Origin: Symbiodinium kawagutii
Lineage: Eukaryota; Sar; Dinophyceae; Suessiales; Symbiodiniaceae
Direction of reading: 5' to 3'
DNA length: 64,000 bases
Assembly: GCA_009767595.1 (NCBI GenBank)
Contig: VSDK01013356.1
Location: 27,574-91,573, forward strand
The notes under the pieces were generated by a model. It saw nothing but the letters and a program-made list of their open reading frames with translations, had not been told where the DNA came from and ran no database searches. The stretch's first letter is position 1, and the number at the start of each line of letters is the position of its first letter. The position numbers and the translations under genes were made by a program. Positions 1 to 14,800 of this stretch are shown here, in pieces.

Positions 1-634
1 GAAGACACTTCTTTAAAGTGTTTAGCTAAAACATGGATCCATTCATGACACAGTGAGGCTTCTCAGCCCTGCCCCGGCAATCCGGCCCTGGCCATTTTCT
101 CTGGAAACCACAAGTTTGCAGCGCATGGGCATGTCCGCACAAAGACTCTGCAGAACCACTTGAAAAAACTGGACCCTATGTAGCTGCAGTGTGGAATCTG
201 TCCAGGACCTCTCTTCCATCACTGCAAATGTGGACGTCACCGTCCGCGCGCTGTTTGTAAAGGTGCCCCTGAAACTGTAGAAACCTCAGTGGGATTTGAT
301 CATTGTCAGGCTGCAAAGGAAACAAACCAAACCTCTCGGCCATGCCAGAAGCTCATCCTGATCAGTGGTTAAATAGCTGTTGGTTCATGTGGGTGATCAT
401 GAACCTACCTGGATGATCCCTTGCAGGAATTCCTGTTAGCACACCAGGGCAAGGCAATGGCATCGGTTTGACCCCACCTCAAATGGGAGTTCCAAATTTG
501 ACTCCCAGAATCCTGACCTTTCTATACCTTTCCTACTATTATCAATTCATAACTAATCCTTACTCTCAGATGTATCAAGATTCTGCCGTCAAGGCTTCAG
601 GTGCTTGCTGTCACTGTAGATGGTTCCAGGTCAG

Positions 635-690
635 GAGCAAAGCTGCGCCAAGGCAAATTCCGGTGTCCTTCTCGCCTGCGATTTCAAAAG
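635..690 (+). CDS. Candidate exon, basic segment
   Basis: An open stretch lies between an AG|G acceptor (tcAG|GAGC) and a GT donor (AAAAG|GTGACT). The best frame reads AKLRQGKFRCPSRLRFQK. The splice motifs match the later exons, but there is no domain support and no phase link to 2612. Confidence 0.28.
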
Positions 691-2611
691 GTGACTGGAA
701 GTGAATGACCCCAGGGACGGGGATGACCAGGATGGACCAGGGGAGATGTTCCGTGCCATAGCAGGAAGGACCTCGATATACCGAATGAATTTGTACCTTC
801 AGTAGGCAGGCCACCGATTTTCACAAAATGTGCAAATAGACCCATCAACGGAGAGTTGAGTTACCAGTTTGGCCGAAGGGGTAGGTCTGTAGTCCTTTGT
901 GAACAACCTTTGAGGATCATTTGAGTTCCACATTGCTCGCTTTTTGGCATTGCACTATCTTGCACCTCTTGTTGGTGTAGTGGCATGTCAGATGGAATAA
1001 CAAGATCCTGGTGGCCTGGTGGTAAGCAAAAGGAACTTCCGAAAGCAAACTGAACTGCCGTGAATGACTCTCACTTCTCTGCTCAGTCAGTGATCATATA
1101 ACATCATATGACCATTGATAGTTGGTCTCCAACACGAGGAGACGAGACACAGTTGAGCACAGCTTAGGGGCCTCCTCCAAGCACACAATTGAGAGGTCCT
1201 CCTGGTAATTCCCAGCAAGTCATAGCAAGTCCAATTCTTGGAGGTCTCAGGCTTAGCCACAACGATACGAGTCCTTCCTCTCGCGGCAACCCTGCCCATA
1301 CATCTATGTAGCAGCAGATTGATTTTTCGTGCGCCCATGGCGACTGTGTGTTTGGATGGCAACAGGCCGGGGCAGCAGCTTACGAATGATCCCCTTGCTG
1401 GGATCAAACATGCTGGTGGTTGATGTTAAGGAACGACCAATCTCCGGACTTGTCGGAAAGCACAAGCCAGGGATGTCAGAGGGAATTCCCAATGGAGATG
1501 GGTTAACCGTCGGTCAGACAATGCCATCGGAGGGCACACTTGGAATTTATCAAGCTTGGGTCATTTTAATCGTTGGATGAGATGTAAGAGGCAACCTGGC
1601 CGTGCCTAGGATTGCAGTGGAGGCTAAACTATGATTCACCAAGATCCCCAATCACCTGAAACTGGCCCCAAGTTGACAATGCGTGGGCCATGGCGGCCAT
1701 GGATGTGAACCAGTGCTGGCAAAGCCGTGACGTGTCAGGTTCGACGATGAAGCATTTGCAGGCCATGGTTCAGTGCAGAGCATGATGTGTGATCAAGCCA
1801 CCAATCTCAGCAAGATGAGTCAGAATGTTCTTCCGATGCTCATCTCTTCATGCTATGAACAGACCATTTTTTTTACTGCTACCTGCTCGCCCACGATCCC
1901 ACTGGACACTGAGCGCTGAGCAAAACTAGACAGAATCACGGATGATCTTTAAATTTAAGTCTGAGGATCTTCCACCAGGGAATTCCACGCAAAAACACTA
2001 GGGGAAGCACCATGAGAACTAGGCGCTTCTAAAGAATGACGCAATAAACCATACCAGCAAGCGCCTTCGTTGTGAGGTTGAAATTGTCCATAGAAACCGG
2101 AAACCTTCCCCAAACCAAGAGGCCTAAGATGGGTACAGTTTGGTAGTATTGTGGGTTTGATATGACCGTTCTTCCCTCACAAATGCATGAACCTTCATCA
2201 GTCAAATCCACAGATTGGAAGATTGAATGGTTGGATGGTCACTTTCTTGTCTACGTCATCCAATTCCAGCCCCAAGAAGTGCAATCCTGCTAATCTTACC
2301 CTTTTCAGTAAATTGTGGGCGCGGCATCAAATTTGCAGCAGATGGGCTGGTCCTTTTTGCAGGGCGTTTCTTAACGTCAAGGACCCTGAAATGTAGGTCG
2401 CAAGCTTGTTCAATTTTCCGAGTGCTGAAACACCGCCATCCTGTCATCACTTGACATGCGCAAAATATCGCACACGCACTTTGCCTCATCCTTTGCCCTT
2501 ATATTTTTCACGTGTCTTCAACGTATTCGCCTTTTCTGATGCTTCATCGTACCTTGGATCCATCCGATTTCGACGAACTGGGAGATCGCTGCTGCTTTGA
2601 TCCACTCCCAG
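691..2611 (+). other. Non-coding stretch, probably intron
   Basis: Unique-looking sequence with only short chance ORFs on both strands. I see no repeat family, domain motif or RNA gene in it. Confidence 0.4.
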
Positions 2612-2683
2612 GCACTCCAAGCCTTGCGGCCCTTGGAACCGCCCAGCGCGATGCTGGGGGCGGCACCCATTGGAGAGTGCAAG
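2612..2683 (+). CDS. Exon: helical segment
   Basis: 24 codons between cccAG|GCACTC and the GC donor AAG|GCGCAG, phase 0 at both ends. The peptide starts [15 protein letters not shown] and ends GECK. GC-rich compared with its flanks. No family recognised. Confidence 0.5.
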
Positions 2684-2793
2684 GCGCAGTGGTGGTCAGT
2701 GCTGCACCGATTCCCAGGTCTCCCNNNNNNNNNNNNNNNNNNNNNNNNNNNNNNNNNNNNNNNNNNNNNNNNNNNNNNNNNNNNNNNNNNNNG

Positions 2794-2870
<77 letters not shown>

Positions 2871-5800
2871 GGACCCTTGATGTTTTTCTTTAGATGGTCT
2901 TGTCTGGCCGAACTGTATACGTGTTTTGCTTGTTTCTTTCGAGGGGATTGCTCTTTTTCAGGTTTTTTTCTCCATATGTACTAGTATGATTTATATATAT
3001 ATATAGAGATGCATATACAGTATACAAACCCTAGATATATTTGCTTGAGTTTTATCAAATGAAATGGATTCTGATTCTGCCTTCATTCCTTTTTCAGGGA
3101 AGTCCATACCCAAACTGGAGAGTGCAGATTTCCTGCCCTGGATCGTGGGAATTGCCAGGAGCTTTTTGGATCGGCCGTGGCTCCTTGGCTGGTGGCGTGC
3201 ACGGGCAACCTGCAGGGATGGAGCTAGGCTTGTCTCTGGAGCTATGAAAGCATTGGATTCTGGAGTCCAAGATCTCCAACACTTGGAGCGTGGATGCAGT
3301 GGATGTGGCATTGAGCATCAGCAAATGACTTTGATGCTGGAGATTGCTCCAATCCATTGATCCTGATCCATGAGGCTAAAGTCACCCAGGACTGTTGCAA
3401 AATTCCGGGCACTCCTAAAATGTCTGGAGAGTGTCATCTTTCAATCATTTCAACCTATGTGAAAGTGTTCTGATCCGGCCTTTTTCAACAGCCTCTTGAC
3501 TCTCCCTATCTTTCATTCATTGCAACCTGTTGTAAACGCTGTTGACATTTCTTGACTCTCCCAGGTTGGAGATAGTGGCGACAGCCTCTACCAGAAGACT
3601 GCTGAGGTCCGCTGACAGAGCAAACCTGATGCAGGGAATCATGCACAGGTGCTATGCCACAGCTCATGATGGTGCAGTTTATGGCTTGGATGCTTCAAAT
3701 ACAGCACCCAGAAGTGTTTACACCAGGATACAGCCTCCCACAACAGTGCAAGACTTCGGTGACGTTGGGACGCTGGCATGGTGAAATCAGAATCACCATG
3801 GAAGTTGGCGAAAAGTGTAGGTGTAGATACTGAGGCAACCACCATGGAGAACCTCCATAGCTGCGGCTGCGTTGAACCGGACCCAGGAGCTACGAGAAGT
3901 GGTTCGCACCGCAGAGTTCTGGATCTCGCTGCTAGAAGGTGCCTGCAGAAAGAAACAGGTCACGGTTGGTTTTTTATTCCCCAGCCACCATCATTGGATA
4001 TAACAGAGGTGGTTGTTCCAGGAAGATATGTTCCAACCGTTTTTGGATACAATTTGCTGGTATCAGCACTATTGGATAACCTTGGCTATCATATACAAGA
4101 TGTTGCAACACAATTTTCCGGAAGGACAAGCAAATCATTTGAACGCAGTACTGAAACAGGACTATCACCATGTCACGCACCATGTCCGTTAATCACGGTA
4201 CTCCAAAAGCACCAGGGTCTCCATCAAATGCAAAGTTATTTTGAATTGTGACAATTGATGGTTGGATACGACAAAAAACGTTGTTGACTTGGAAAGACAG
4301 AAATCTCATATGATTCTGAGTTTTTTTGGTTGGCCCCATTTGTGGATGATGTACCACTATGTTATCATTCGCATGGCATGTAGCCAAATGATAAAAAACA
4401 GAAAATCAGCTTGTAGTGAACTTCACAACCATATATTGATGGTTGAAACTCCGGACCCTGTAACCCTGGTGTTCATTTTGGCCTGGTTGGTTGTGACGCA
4501 TCCCATGGTGGCAAAAGCCCCCCAAGTAAATGCTTGAAAGATGAAGACAAATTGTGATGCACCAATTGTTTTAGCAACTGGAAGGCACCCTTCTGGTGGT
4601 GAAGCGTCGCACAATTCGTTTCCCAAGATGGGTGAAACATAGTGAAGTCTTGATAGTTTCACATTCCGGGCGTTCACTTTCGTCTGATTTTGTTTTGCAG
4701 AGTCCTCCAATCTGTGCATGTTGAGACGTCTGGGGGTGGACCAATTTTTGCCTTGGAGGTGAGCAGAGTGATTTGCACGAAGAGATTGCAAAACACAAAA
4801 AGAGCCTTGGATGAACTTGGATGAACTTGGTGGATTCCAACCAGTCGGAGGTTCCAGTTTTACCGATGTTTCCAACCAAAAAAGCACTTTAACATCTTCA
4901 ACTCAGAGGCAATCAGCTGGTCCAACAAGATCAGTAGAAACAAGAACAATTGTCAAAAAGTCCGAGCTGTTTGATGGTGGAAATCGGTGGAAATTGGTGG
5001 AATTCAATGAGGGAAACATGCCTTGGAAGTTGCCTCCAGCTTGAAGCAGGCACAGCGGTATTCGAAGTTGCCTCCAGCTTGGAACCATTTTACAAGTCAG
5101 TGGTTGTAGGGTCGTGAAGATAAAGTGCTTGTGTTCCATCCTCCTATCAGCTACCAGCTACCAGCTACCAGCTACCAGCTGTATCTGTCAATTGTTGTTT
5201 CCCAAGGCCTGCTCAATTGATCTCAGGCCTATCTGCCTGATTCCTCTGATTTTGGCGCGCTAGTGAAACAATCCTTCAACGTCAATATTGGGTTCTTCGC
5301 TGAAGCACCACTTTCTTCATTTCAATTATTGTCATGATTGATACTAATACTGTACTGTATTTCTGTGACTACTACGACTAGTACAACCGCTAGACAATTT
5401 TTGATTTTTTGCTTCGTTTTGATAATCTGACTTTCTTTCTTATCTTCTTATTCCCCTTCCCCTTCCATTAGCGAGACTGTTGCACGCGGGTCATCTGGAC
5501 TCTGCCCTGGCGGTGAGAAGCCACTAGTTTACATTATGGATCATGGTATGTTTGCAGCCTGGATATTGTCAAAAGCTATGAATCCGCTGCGGCAACGCGC
5601 CATCTCTTGCCCAGTGTGTGGTGTTGAGTGTTGCAGCGCAACTGTTTGCTAAGGAGACACCAACTCACCATCCGCCAGTCAGAAGCAAAGGTTTCTTGGC
5701 CGCTGAGTCTGTTCCAGGAAATAGATCTCTCAGACGATAATCCCATTGAGAGTCCGGAACCCCCATGGTTTAGGTGTCCTGAATTGTGACTGAAGTTTGG

Positions 5801-8800
5801 ATGTTGAATTCTCAAACTGTTTCAACTTTGGAATGGGACACACTGATGTCAATTGCTGCTGCCGAGGCGAGCGCTCTAAGAGAGGCCGAAGTGGAACGGC
5901 GACGGCTGATGTCGGAGCTGAAGTGGCTGCAAGAGTCGCGGGACAAGGCGATGCAGCGGGGGATCCAGCGCCTTGATGGGACCTTTCTTTGGGGAGGGGA
6001 CGCTGATGGGACACTCCCCTCTGAGGGTTTTTAGGTGAGGCGAAAGGCTTGACTCGGCTGTTTGGAAGGGCCGGTAGGGCGTGCAAGGAGGTGGGGGGGG
6101 CCCGGTGGTAGGATGTGAAGGCCTTGATTTGGTGAGGTGATAGGTAGATGAGTGGCAGAGGGGTTCAGTTGCTGTAGGTCATGGGCAATGTGAGAGGGTT
6201 CACTTCCTGAGCTTGCTGGGCATGAAATGGTTCGGACGTTCACTGCTCCGTGCTCAACTAAGCAACCGCCAGCCACGCATTATTTTCACGATTCGTGTTG
6301 GTTACAACTGGTTACAACTAGTCGTCGACAGTTACAACTGCACGCTGATTTTCAACCAACCAATGCCGAAAGATAGTTGTTGAATACAAGCCAACCAACA
6401 AGCAACACATAGCGTGTCATACAATACCAGGGGGCATAACCAGTGAAATACTGAACTGTCATGTAGTGGGAACGCAATCAAGTTTATTGACTCCAAAAAA
6501 GTTTGAATATTTTCTTGCTAGGGCACGATATTTAAGGCACACAAATTGGATTTGGCACAACACTTGACGATTGCCACGATGAGCAAACCAAAGAAGCTCG
6601 GGTCGAAGCATTGCATCCTGCCTCCTGGTATCGATTGTAGCTGTTCCTTGGACACCTAGTTGCTGTCGCATCCGTATCCTCCACATTTTCTGCAAATCTT
6701 AAGGGACCCATGTGACCTGGACCACAGGACACCAAGGTGATGCCGCTTCGTGGTACAACTTCCAAGCATATCAGAACATATCACGTGAGTATCCTCTGTG
6801 AGTATCCAAATGTATGTCACTTGCCGCATTGTTGCCTTGCTCTTGGATGGCGGTGCTATCCACTGATGAGGCCATCTGCGAACGCCACATGTTGCGCGAG
6901 GACAGCGTGCGTCTTAGGAGCCGCAGGCAGGAAGATGTTCCCTGGCTGCACCTGGCAGGAATACGTTTGTTGATGAAAGTTTGAGATTTCTTCGAATAGG
7001 TTGGTTGATATGTTTTTTTATACGTTAATTGAGCTAAATATCAAACTATCAACTTTCGGGAATCTCTTAGAATTCTTATTTTGAAAGAAACACCACCGGA
7101 ATTCTGAGAATCAACTACTGAGTCACATATATATGAAGTCGAGCTCAAAAATGAGAATTAAATTGAGGTCAAAACTAGTCCAACTGATCTCCTACTGAGG
7201 TTCAGTCCTTGGCCGCAAGGACAATTTGCAAGAGTTCTGCATCGCGCATATGATTTCTTTGACCGATGTTGATGAACAACAGCCGTTTTTTTGGGTATTG
7301 AAGTGAAGCCATTATGTTTTGTTTTCCAACAAGGGCTAGGAGTAATTGCTGCATTTACTACATTTTACTTCTGCGAAACAGCTCGTGTTCTTCTGACACT
7401 TAGCAGCATCAGCGCCTTCAAGCGAAGCTGGGAAAGTCGGGTCGACTGATTGGGGTCCCACATTTGTGCGTTTGTACCATGGTGGTGGTCCATGACTGAG
7501 CCCTGCTATGGTTCAACCAGCAGGACTGAAGCACTAGAGCACGAGCTGCAGCGTGAACGCGGTGAGAAAGCGGAGCTGGAGAAGCCATGCCCCCAGGGAC
7601 CTCACGGCTGTACCCCTGCGGCGTCGTCCCAAGAACACGACAGCTTGACCTGTTGAGTCACAAGGAGTCTTAGTGATTTGAGTGCTGATGCTGAGTACTG
7701 TTTGTGTTTCATTTCATCCACGGGATCAGACAAAAAAATAACGAGCAACAATGGTTGTGGTTGGGGTTCTACAGCAATCATGTGCATTGAGCATGCAATG
7801 GGCGTCAAACAAGCAATAAGTGGTGATCTCTGAATCATACTAGAGGTGTAAAGCCAAGATATTGGTAAGCTACAATGGTCCCTACGGGTCTGAATTGGCA
7901 TGACTGGTGAGGACAAGGTATTGCAAACCAAGGACAGTATTAGAACCATTCACATGACCATTCTCGGGTCAATTGCTTGGTCTTGAACAGGCATTTGCCT
8001 CTTGGGAGCGTGTAGCCTACCTTTTGAAATCCCTGGCATTTCACGTTTTGGTTTCCAAGGACAATGTACACATCAACTGCGTTAAGACACCCCCTTGTCA
8101 CTGGAAGAATTTGGTGTCCGGTGTTCAGCCATCAGATTGCCTGCTCGTAGCACTGAGCGCGAAACATGAGAAGTGACTCCAAGCCATGCTGCATTGGGCT
8201 GTGAATGCCTTCACCAAAGAACTGCTGCTCCTGGTTGTTGCGAAGCTACTGTTGCCACCACTATCCTTAGTACAGTACGCGCATTCTTCCCACCATGGGG
8301 ACTCTGTTATTGCCACTACCACTGCTACTAGCACAGTGAATCATGGTTGCTACTAGCATTTTTGGTTCCGTCGTTACTATCATTGTCATCGCCATGTTTG
8401 GGAGAGGATCTGCCATTGCTTCTATCGCTACTGTACTATTATGAGTACCATGAATCTATGGCTATTGTTCTGTCATCGTTGTTACCACAACCGCTATTCC
8501 CAAAGTTCATGGCAGTATTTCCATCATACTTGTTGCTAGCATTGTTGTTCCTGCTGCCGCTCTTGTCATTTTTTCGTTGCTACCCATCGCTAGCGGTTGC
8601 TACCACTGATATACTGTACAGTACTATATGCAGTCATCCTGATGTTGATAGAGTGTTTGACATTTTGAAAGATAGATTGTAAAGCACACACATGGATCAT
8701 TAGTACGATTATTCGATCATTCTGGTTATCGTTCGTGTATTCCCCTCGGATTATTAGTAATTGTCATTCACAACCACATTCCAGTCTATTCCACCCAGTT

Positions 8801-11800
8801 ATTGCATGTTATTGCCATGATTTGTTCGAAACAAATCAAATTTGAAAACATCACGATTTGCTGTGATCTACTCAGAAAAAACACAAATCGTGCCTCCCAA
8901 GGCAGTTGGTGCGCACAAAGGTGCGCTTCGCAGAATCTCTACAGAGCCAAGGCGGAGCGCGACTATCGCGCCATTGCATCGGCGCAGAAGCAATGGTATG
9001 GATCAACAAACGGGTAGTGTGAATCCAATTGGTACAACCAATGGGAAGAATGGTATATGGATTCACACTACCCGTGGTCAACAATGGTAAACCAATTGGT
9101 TATCAATAACTAGGGAATGGTATTGTTGATACCTCCAACAATTAACTACTAATAGTGTGGATATCTTGGTGGTAAACCCGTGGGAATGGTATAATCAATG
9201 GTATGGATATATTTATACACAATGATTAAAACCACATATGCACACAAAGATTGAATTCATGCGTCTTTACGTGTATGTGAAGGTATGTAACTGGATGTGT
9301 GCAAATATGTATTATCGAAGGAAGTTTAGAAGTCTAACTTCCGACAATATGGACAACTCAGCTAGGGCAGATCGTCAGCAGATGTGTGAAAGAAGAGATG
9401 TGTGAAAGATGAGATGTGCGAAAGAGGAGATGTGCGAAAGATGAGAATGCGAGCGCGCCAACATGTTAGGAAAGTCGCGAAATGCTGTGTTTTGCAAGGT
9501 TTTGTGCACCATGAGGGTCCAGAAGGGTACCTCGCTAAAGCGGCGGGTGCGGAGCACTGTGGCGGAAGGTGTGTGCTAACATCGCTAAAAAACCTAGGCG
9601 CGAAGCACATTTGCAAGTCAAAATCGTAAAAACATGTCAGCCTCGGAGCACTTTTGGGAGATGCAACTTGCAAAATCGTGAAAAAACCTAGGCGCGAAGC
9701 ACATTTGCAAGTCAAAATCGTAAAAACATGTCACGTTCGGAGCACTTTTGGAAGTTGCAACTCGCAAAATCGTGAAAAAACCTAGGCGCGAAGCACATTT
9801 GGAAGTCAAAATCGTAAAAACACTACATGCTCGGAGCACTTTTGATGACTCATGATTCTCAAAACTGGCACGCCGCCTGCGCAAGAAGCAAATTTTTAAG
9901 ATAAAATCTCGTACCAAAATAAAAACTGCAATTTTACCAGCGTTTCGGGCCACTTTTCGGAGATGTCATATGATCATGAAAATTGGCACGCCGCCTGCGC
10001 GCGAAGCACATTCTCACGTCCGAAGTCGCAAAAACTCGTGGTTTTTAACAAGTTTTGAAAGTTGCATGTCCGAAAAAGTGCACGCGGCAGGGCGAGAAGC
10101 ACATTTTGAAGCAAATGTGTCAAAACACAGCACGTTTTGACACTTTTTGAACACAGGAGACAAAAGTAGGAAAACACTTGCGTTTCGCGTCACTTTTCGT
10201 GATTTATGCGGCCAAAATGTGCACAACGCTTGCGCGCCAAGCACATTTGCAGGTCAAAAGTAGCAAAACACTTGATGATCGGAACACCTTTGCCAGGTTC
10301 AGTTATCAAACGTGGCCAAACACCTAGATGCAAAAGATTTCATGATCCAAGCACATTTGGAAGGTAAATGTCTGGATAGACGAAGTGTTGGTTAGACAAA
10401 GAGGTAGCCAAATAGATCGACAAGTCGATAGTCAGATCGATGGGTGGCTAGATGGATAGTCAGATACATAGATGCATCGATGGATGAATAGATGGATAGA
10501 TAGATGGATGGATAGATAGATAGATAGAATGGCTAGAATAGTTAGATGGAATAGACAGGCAATTGGATAGCCAGATTCAGATGGCTAGATGGGTCGATGG
10601 ATAGACAAATAGGTAGACGAAACGAGAGTCAGATAGAAAAGTAGATAGATAGTCAGGTAGATAGACAGAAAGATGGACAGATGGACACATAGATGATCAG
10701 ACAAATAATTCGGTAGATAGATAGACAGATAGATAGATAGGCAGATAGATAAATAGATAGATGGACAGGTAGATAGATAGATACATAGACAGAAAGATGA
10801 CGAGATAGATAGTGAGGTAGATAGAAAGACAAGTACATAGGCAGATAGATAAACGAATAGATCATCAGATAGATAGATCGATAGACAGTCAGACAGACAG
10901 AAAGAAAACTGATGCGCTGCCAGTCAAGTGGCCAGATCGATGCTCACATTGTTGCAACCACAACTGCACACTCCTATAGTGCTCCTATCTTGGAAACTTC
11001 CGCCACCGCCTTGTGCGGTACTACTTGTACCAGCAATAATGTGGCTCTTTGTAAAATGGTGGTCGGGTAAAACACTAATAATGGTGATTTGAGCCGAAAA
11101 TTGAGGGCTATTTTGCCAAGGAAAACTGAAGAGACATGTAAGAGTCTTGAACAACGGAGCAGAAATGCACGACTGCTTGCCTGTCAGATACTTTGGAAGC
11201 AATCCTGGACTACTACGAGGTACAGTGCGGACGCGCATATCACGACATCAAGATTATGCAGAGTAGTTTGAATTCAATGTGCATAATTACTTGGCACATC
11301 ACGAAACGATTCCCCTGACATCTGAAGTGTACCATGGCATCCGTGGCTTCTGATTTGGACGTTGAACCCATGAGCCAAGCGACATCCAACGGATGCTTTC
11401 AGCGCTGCAGGGCCAGCTAAAGCTGTTGAGCCCTGGATTTGAGCCACAGGATCGAGATACGTGGGGATCCCCGACTCATGGACAGCCCTCCTCAAATGTC
11501 AGGGTTTCTTTCGTGTGACATGGGTGATCTCAGATGCGAGAAACTTCAGCAGCTTCAGTAAGCTTTGATGGCACGGAATATCACGGAGTACTCCCCAAAA
11601 CCATAAAAGTCGATGAAAGTCCTACCCTTTTTGACCGTAAAAGAGATCCTCTTTGAGATCCTTGCCTTCTAAGATGTCCTACCCTTGCGTGGGGCGTGGG
11701 GTCCCGGGTGTGCGGCTTCAGGCTGGGTGTCTGGCTCAGACCTACGAGGCAGTCCTGCGTCACTTGGCTGGCAGGTTGTGTGATCTCTGGTAGGGACGCG

Positions 11801-14800
11801 GGGTGACAAGCCAATGGACCTATGGACCTATGCCACTTCTATGTCCATCATCCAGGTGGAAATTGTCACCGTGGCTGGTGAATGCATCATGGTTATGGTG
11901 AATGCAATGATCAGCGCTGGTCGAGTATCGGTGGCTGTGATCTGTGTGGCATATTGCTGGAATTATCGTGTTTCATCATGGAACAGTAATCTCTGCTTTT
12001 CTCACCACTACTCATTTGGCATGGAGAGAAGCAGTAGACACTTGAGGAGTGGCCAAAGTTCTTGTTGCTTGATTGTTGGCTGGCCGGATATCTCTCAACA
12101 TCAGCTTAGTATTGAGATGTGGCTGTGGGTCAAAAGCCTGTACCCCTGGTTCATGAAGCATTGTTTTCCCTATTTTTGTTGGTTATTACCCCCCATGAAA
12201 TTGGTTGGTTGATATTGACCCATAGCCCATGTATCAAGGCAAATCATGGCAATCATGATATCTGCTTAGTGTGGATTTGGGTGCGTCGATGGTCTGACAG
12301 GATGGGCCAGCCCTGCCAGGATAGCTCGGAGGTTGAAAGCCTGGCCTCTGGCACCGCGTCAGATCAGCAGACCGTGACGGATGAGAAGCTGAAAGGAGGG
12401 GCACCGGGTGGCACCCGGGGGGCACCGGGTGGCAGTGAGAGGAGGGGAGCTGGGCAGTGACAACATGGTGGTGGTTACTACTGGGGTTTCGTGTTACAAC
12501 TTGAATGGGACTGTGAATAGTTTGCCCGACATGGTCCAAGCAAGTGCATGTTGTTGTGGAGACCGTGAGTTTCGGAGGGAGTGTATGCAGTTCTTGCTGG
12601 ATCTATGCTCGACGCCAAAAGATGATCAGGATTTAGACTTTTGGACCGATTTTGCCACCCCCAGAGTTTGATCACAGCTGTTTTGTGCAGGGTCCGCTGA
12701 GAGTGTGACATTCTTGCTTATCTCATTGCATCATGGCATCATGAAGTGCTGACGAGAGATTTCATTAAGACGCGATTTCATTTGGGGTAAGAGTTGGCTG
12801 CTGCTATCCTTGCCATAGGAGGCCGACATTTCATGAAGTTGATGGGAAGCAAGGCGGGAGCTTGGCTCGGCTATAGGTTCAACCCACAGCCTGTAGGGCC
12901 TACAGTGTTGTTTCAACCTGCTCAAAAAAATGATGTTTTCAAGGCTTGTTCGAAGGCCTGTTCCTAATGACTTGCTTTGAAGCACTGCAGATATTCAGCA
13001 AGTCCTGTGGTTTGCAGCATGTATATCAGATTTGAAAAGTCCTGTTGTTGACCATGGACCATCGAAGATCTGAGTGGTTCAAGTGATAACAGGGGAATCC
13101 ATCAAAGGTGAGAGCAGGAATCTTGAGACTTAGCGCATGCTAGCGAGGTTGGTTTGGTTCAGATGGGCCCCTTTTCGGTGATTGGAGGGGCGATGAAGGG
13201 AGATTAAGGGAGATGAAGGGTTTTGATTCTGAAATCTTTCACAACAGATTGAAACCTGCACTGGGTCTTCAGTAGACACACCCCAAGATTCGTACCTCTA
13301 AGGGCTCCTCCTATGGCCTTCCATTTGCGAGGTCAAGAGCATACTGAAGTCGACAGGCACGGGAAGCAGCTTGTGGGCCATCCAAATGGTTGCGGTGACA
13401 CCACCGGCCCTCCCGGCTGGTGGTACCTCTAAACAGCTTCGCTTCGAGGTAGACTTTTGGTGCAGATTCTGAGAGGTACTAACTAGGGATTCTTTGAGAA
13501 GTTCCGAAACATCACCATGCCCATGGGTTGTTTGCAGTTGACTTCGGAGAATTTGTTGTCTGGTGTCACATGAGAATTTACGGCTTCTGAATAAATGGAT
13601 CAACAGACACTGAAACCATCCCGAAATGACGCGTTTGTAGCACACCCAACAATTTTGAAGGCATACATGGGCACACCATTTACAAATTGATGGACGACTC
13701 CTGATCTCCTGATTCTTAGACTGCCTGGTTTGGCCAAACCTGTCGTACGCCCGAAGACCGGAGAAACATATATGCTCCCACCTCTTAGTCAATACCCTTG
13801 GGCTCCCGGAAATCTCGCAAATAACATATCAAATCTCGCAAATAACGTCTCCCAAAAGTTTTCCCCCTAAATTTGCCAATACCCTCTCTGACCCTGATTT
13901 ATTGCAATACTCATTTGATTTTGGGCCCTTGTACCTTCAATAGAGGATACCATGGGCAATGGCGTTCTGGAAGGAAACCGACACCTGATGCTGGACTCTG
14001 GTGATCTCAACCATCTCATCTAACGAAATTATCTCACGGACACCTTCAGCTGAGATTGAGGCGGGGACCCTCTTATTAGTCCGGGTTCGTTCATTAACCA
14101 CAATTACATGTATGATATATGCAACAACACAAATATAAACATGCATATAGAGAGATATGTATATAATATATATATTGTAAAAATGCAACATACCTAGATG
14201 CCAGCATACCTGCATACCTACATACCTACATACCTACATGCCAACATGCCAACATGCCAACATCTTACATGACTACACGCCTAGAGGCCTACATACTTAC
14301 CCATCTATCTATCAACATACATGCATGCATGCATGCATGCATGCATGCATACATACATACATACATACATACATACATACATGCGTACATAGATCCAAAA
14401 CAGCTAGCCAGACGCGAAAAGGAATCTTAAAGCGATACAATTCAACATTCAGCTACTTAATCACAGGTACATTTTCTACTATTGTATAATCATTTGCACG
14501 TGGTCAAGAACACTTGACCCGGTGGGATCCTCCTATTTTTGGATTTGTTGGTTGCTGGATGTTGTTGACTCATGGTAGATCCATACGAATAAACCACCCC
14601 AGCGTACCTTGACTAGCTTGTGATTATGGGAGTTCATGGATCTGTGGATGTACAAACTGGCGGTTGCAAATCCAAGAAGTAATGCTCCCAAAAGCTTATG
14701 TTTGGAAAAAAAGCTAATTTCAAATCAATTCATTGATTTATCAAACAGAAAATACTCCCAACTCAAAACAACCATACCCGTTACCTGGTTTCCCTGTCGA

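Noticed and set aside
1-2611. 5' end of the gene with start codon or spliced-leader site
   Set aside because: No ATG in a credible exon context and no clear leader acceptor; the gene probably begins outside the window.
2512-2984. ORFs of 98-122 residues through the GTT repeat and N gap
   Set aside because: Poly-Leu, poly-Cys and poly-Val from (GTT)n in three frames and translated N; not real proteins.
9618-9953. Minus-strand ORF of 111 residues with repeating [11 protein letters not shown]
   Set aside because: It is the 94-bp satellite read as protein.
12780-12960. Possible exon reading [19 protein letters not shown]
   Set aside because: No acceptor or phase match, and it overlaps an imperfect palindrome similar to the TIR element ends.
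13298-13792. Minus-strand ORF of 164 residues
   Set aside because: Antisense to a plus-strand exon with good splice sites; no domain motif.
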